Shown here: positions 62,730 to 64,000 of the stretch, one piece after another
How the letters are laid out: the number at the start of each line of letters is the position of its first letter
Numbering within the stretch: position 1 is the stretch's first letter
NCBI RefSeq assembly: GCF_007096635.1
Contig: NZ_VKAA01000023.1
Coordinates: forward strand, 31,449 to 95,448
DNA length: 64,000 bases
DNA from: Mycolicibacterium sp. 018/SC-01/001
Lineage (GTDB): Bacteria > Actinomycetota > Actinomycetes > Mycobacteriales > Mycobacteriaceae
Direction of reading: 5' to 3'
Made by a program: the position numbers and the translations under genes
The notes under the pieces: model-generated
What the model was told of the DNA's origin: nothing
Database searches by the model: none
Seen by the model: the letters and a program-made list of their open reading frames with translations, nothing else

Positions 62730-63541
62730 GCGGGCAGATCGATCCCGAGCACCGTGCGCACCGCGGTGGCGGGGTCGGGATGACCGGGTGCGCACGCGGC
62801 GACGTACAACCTCCGCAGCGTCTGCGGACCGTAGCTCTGCGCGACGAACGTGGCGAACTGCCAGGCCCGGTCGTACGCCTGCGACCGCTGTGGGCCGGGG
62901 ATGCCCAGTTCGGCGTCGGTGGGTAGCCGCGCGGGCATCTCGACGCGCCCCGCCGGTGCGGGCCTGCCGACGTAGTCGGCGACGCCCTCGGTCAGCCAGA
63001 CCGGCGCGTCGGCGGCCGTGTCGGCGCGCGCTGCGAAGTGGAACAGTTCATGGCGCAACACGATTCGCAGATCGTTCGAGTCCATGGCGGCGGCCGCCGG
63101 GGAGAACGTGATGCGTTCGGCGGTGGTGGTCGCGGCGGTGTCCGGTCCTGCACCGGCCAGTACGGCGAACTGCTCCGGCGATCCGGCGACGACGATCGGG
63201 ATGTCCCGAGACCACGCCGGACCCCAGAACGCGCTGACGGTGTGCTCCGCTGACGGGAGTTCGGCGGCCACCCGGTCCAGCAGCGACGCGGCGCCGCCTC
63301 CGAGATCGATCAGCTGGACTCGGCGACCGTCGGGGGTGATGAGAGTGCGCAGCGGCGGTGACGGCGCCGCGATCTCAGTCGAGGGCGGCGGCGTGGCGGC
63401 GAGGGCGGGCGGACCGGGAGCGGCGGGGTACGCACCGCCGATCAGCAGGGCGGCGCAGAGGGCTTCGGCGCCCAGCAGCGCCGCGACCCGGCGCCGGGAG
63501 CGGGCCCGATCAGTAGCGGCGGACGTTGTAGATCGGCGCAT
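62726..63541 (-). CDS. Exported HExxH-type peptidase-like protein (Rv2189c-like)
   Basis: 271 residues from MRRSTTSAATDR at ATG 63541. Basic N-terminus and a hydrophobic stretch (VAALLGAEALCAALLIGGAY) form a signal peptide or anchor. The zinc-metallopeptidase motif HELFH lies near residue 164 in RIVLRHELFHF, with EGVADYVG about 20 residues later as gluzincin-type third ligand. Substrate unknown; extracellular wall proteolysis is plausible. The 5' end overlaps the 3' end of the NlpC/P60 gene by 32 bp. Confidence 0.83.
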   Translation of the reverse strand: MRRSTTSAATDRARSRRRVAALLGAEALCAALLIGGAYPAAPGPPALAATPPPSTEIAAPSPPLRTLITPDGRRVQLIDLGGGAASLLDRVAAELPSAEHTVSAFWGPAWSRDIPIVVAGSPEQFAVLAGAGPDTAATTTAERITFSPAAAAMDSNDLRIVLRHELFHFAARADTAADAPVWLTEGVADYVGRPAPAGRVEMPARLPTDAELGIPGPQRSQAYDRAWQFATFVAQSYGPQTLRRLYVAACAPGHPDPATAVRTVLGIDLPA

Positions 63542-64000
63542 TGTCCACCGGAGCGACTCGCACCGGCGTGCCGTAGGTGGACGCATGCACCATCATTCCG
63601 TCACCGATGTAGATCCCGACGTGCGAGGCGTCGGAGTAATAGGTGACGAGGTCGCCGGGCTGCATCTGGTCGCGCGAGACCGGCTGCCCGCCGGCGGCCA
63701 GCGCCTGGCTGGAATGCGGCAGCGAGATACCGGCCTGCTGGAACGACCACATCACCAGACCGGAGCAGTCGAAGGCGCCGGGACCGGCGGCGCCCCAGGA
63801 GTACGGCGACCCGATCCGGCTCAGCGCAGCCTGGATCACGGTGGCGGCGACAGGGGATCCGGGCGGAGCGACATCGCCGGGAGGGATCGCTCCTGGCAAC
63901 GGCGGCGCCGGCGGCGCGGCGAGCACTGCCGGGTCCTGACCGGGGGCGGGCGGAACGGGGGCCGCCGGCGCGGCGAGCACTGCCGGGTCCTGACCGGGGG
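63510..64000 (-). CDS. ripC: NlpC/P60 peptidoglycan hydrolase (RipC-like), partial
   Basis: Only the C-terminal 163 codons lie in the window; the gene continues past the right edge. The NlpC/P60 catalytic domain has the nucleophile in GAFDCSGLVMWSF, His in DASHVGIYIGDG and a third polar position in MVHASTY. It is preceded by a Pro/Ala-rich linker made of an 18-residue tandem repeat. It should cleave D-Glu-mDAP bonds in stem peptides. The position corresponds to M. tuberculosis Rv2190c (RipC). Confidence 0.9.
   Translation of the reverse strand, partial: PGQDPAVLAAPAAPVPPAPGQDPAVLAAPPAPPLPGAIPPGDVAPPGSPVAATVIQAALSRIGSPYSWGAAGPGAFDCSGLVMWSFQQAGISLPHSSQALAAGGQPVSRDQMQPGDLVTYYSDASHVGIYIGDGMMVHASTYGTPVRVAPVDNAPIYNVRRY
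63913..64000 (-). repeat. 54-bp tandem repeat in the NlpC/P60 linker
   Basis: GGCGCGGCGAGCACTGCC begins at 63913 and again at 63967, and the following 16 bases are also identical; the array may continue beyond the edge. Each unit encodes QDPAVLAAP plus Pro/Ala residues, so copy number would change linker length in steps of 18 residues without shifting the frame. Confidence 0.75.

Overview
The window is high-GC actinobacterial chromosome, most likely from a fast-growing Mycobacterium (Mycolicibacterium). From about 22.6 kb to the right edge the gene order matches the M. tuberculosis Rv2143-Rv2190c segment almost gene for gene: wag31, sepF, ftsZ, the mur/fts genes, mraZ, lppM, mptA, pknL, aroG, mptC, fadD15, pimB' and an NlpC/P60 hydrolase. 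The rv numbers are my recognition of proteins and order, not a database result. Many genes overlap by ATGA or GTGA, GTG starts are common, and several promoters look leaderless, all normal for mycobacteria.

Layout. (1) 1-8.4 kb: nitrate assimilation. A diflavin nitrate reductase (NasN type, cut by the left edge) and narK run leftward. A small unknown gene, nirB and nirD run rightward. The shared intergenic region holds a GlnR-like site. (2) 8.4-10.1 kb: a frameshifted DUF222/13E12 HNH gene. (3) 10.1-15.9 kb: a tripartite tricarboxylate transporter operon (tctC-tctB-tctA) with a universal stress protein, divergent from a CitA/DcuS-type sensor kinase and its regulator. (4) 15.9-21.2 kb: an accessory block with a secreted amidohydrolase, an ACMSD-type amidohydrolase, a membrane-anchored metallo-beta-lactamase-fold hydrolase, a TetR regulator and a glutamine amidotransferase. 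Two of its promoters share a conserved 29-bp motif. (5) 21.1-23.6 kb: SDR/epimerase, phosphoribosyltransferase and a small membrane protein.

(6) 23.6-44.6 kb, all leftward: the division and cell-wall (dcw) cluster from mraZ to wag31. An alpha/beta hydrolase gene sits between ftsQ and ftsZ, where M. tuberculosis has none. (7) 44.8-64 kb: conserved envelope and signalling genes, including LM/LAM mannosyltransferases, PknL with its DNA-binding partner, DAHP synthase, RNase AS, acyltransferase, ArsA-like ATPase, FadD15, PimB' and a peptidoglycan hydrolase cut by the right edge. Inserted between mptC and the acyltransferase is a DUF559/AbiEi-like gene flanked by near-identical 30-bp inverted repeats, one of which forms the gene's own 3' end.

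The most unusual items are the DUF559 gene with its inverted repeats, the TetR-linked hydrolase block with its shared operator-like motif, the hydrolase inserted in the dcw cluster, and the unknown gene coupled to nirB. I saw no tRNA, rRNA, CRISPR array or complete insertion sequence.
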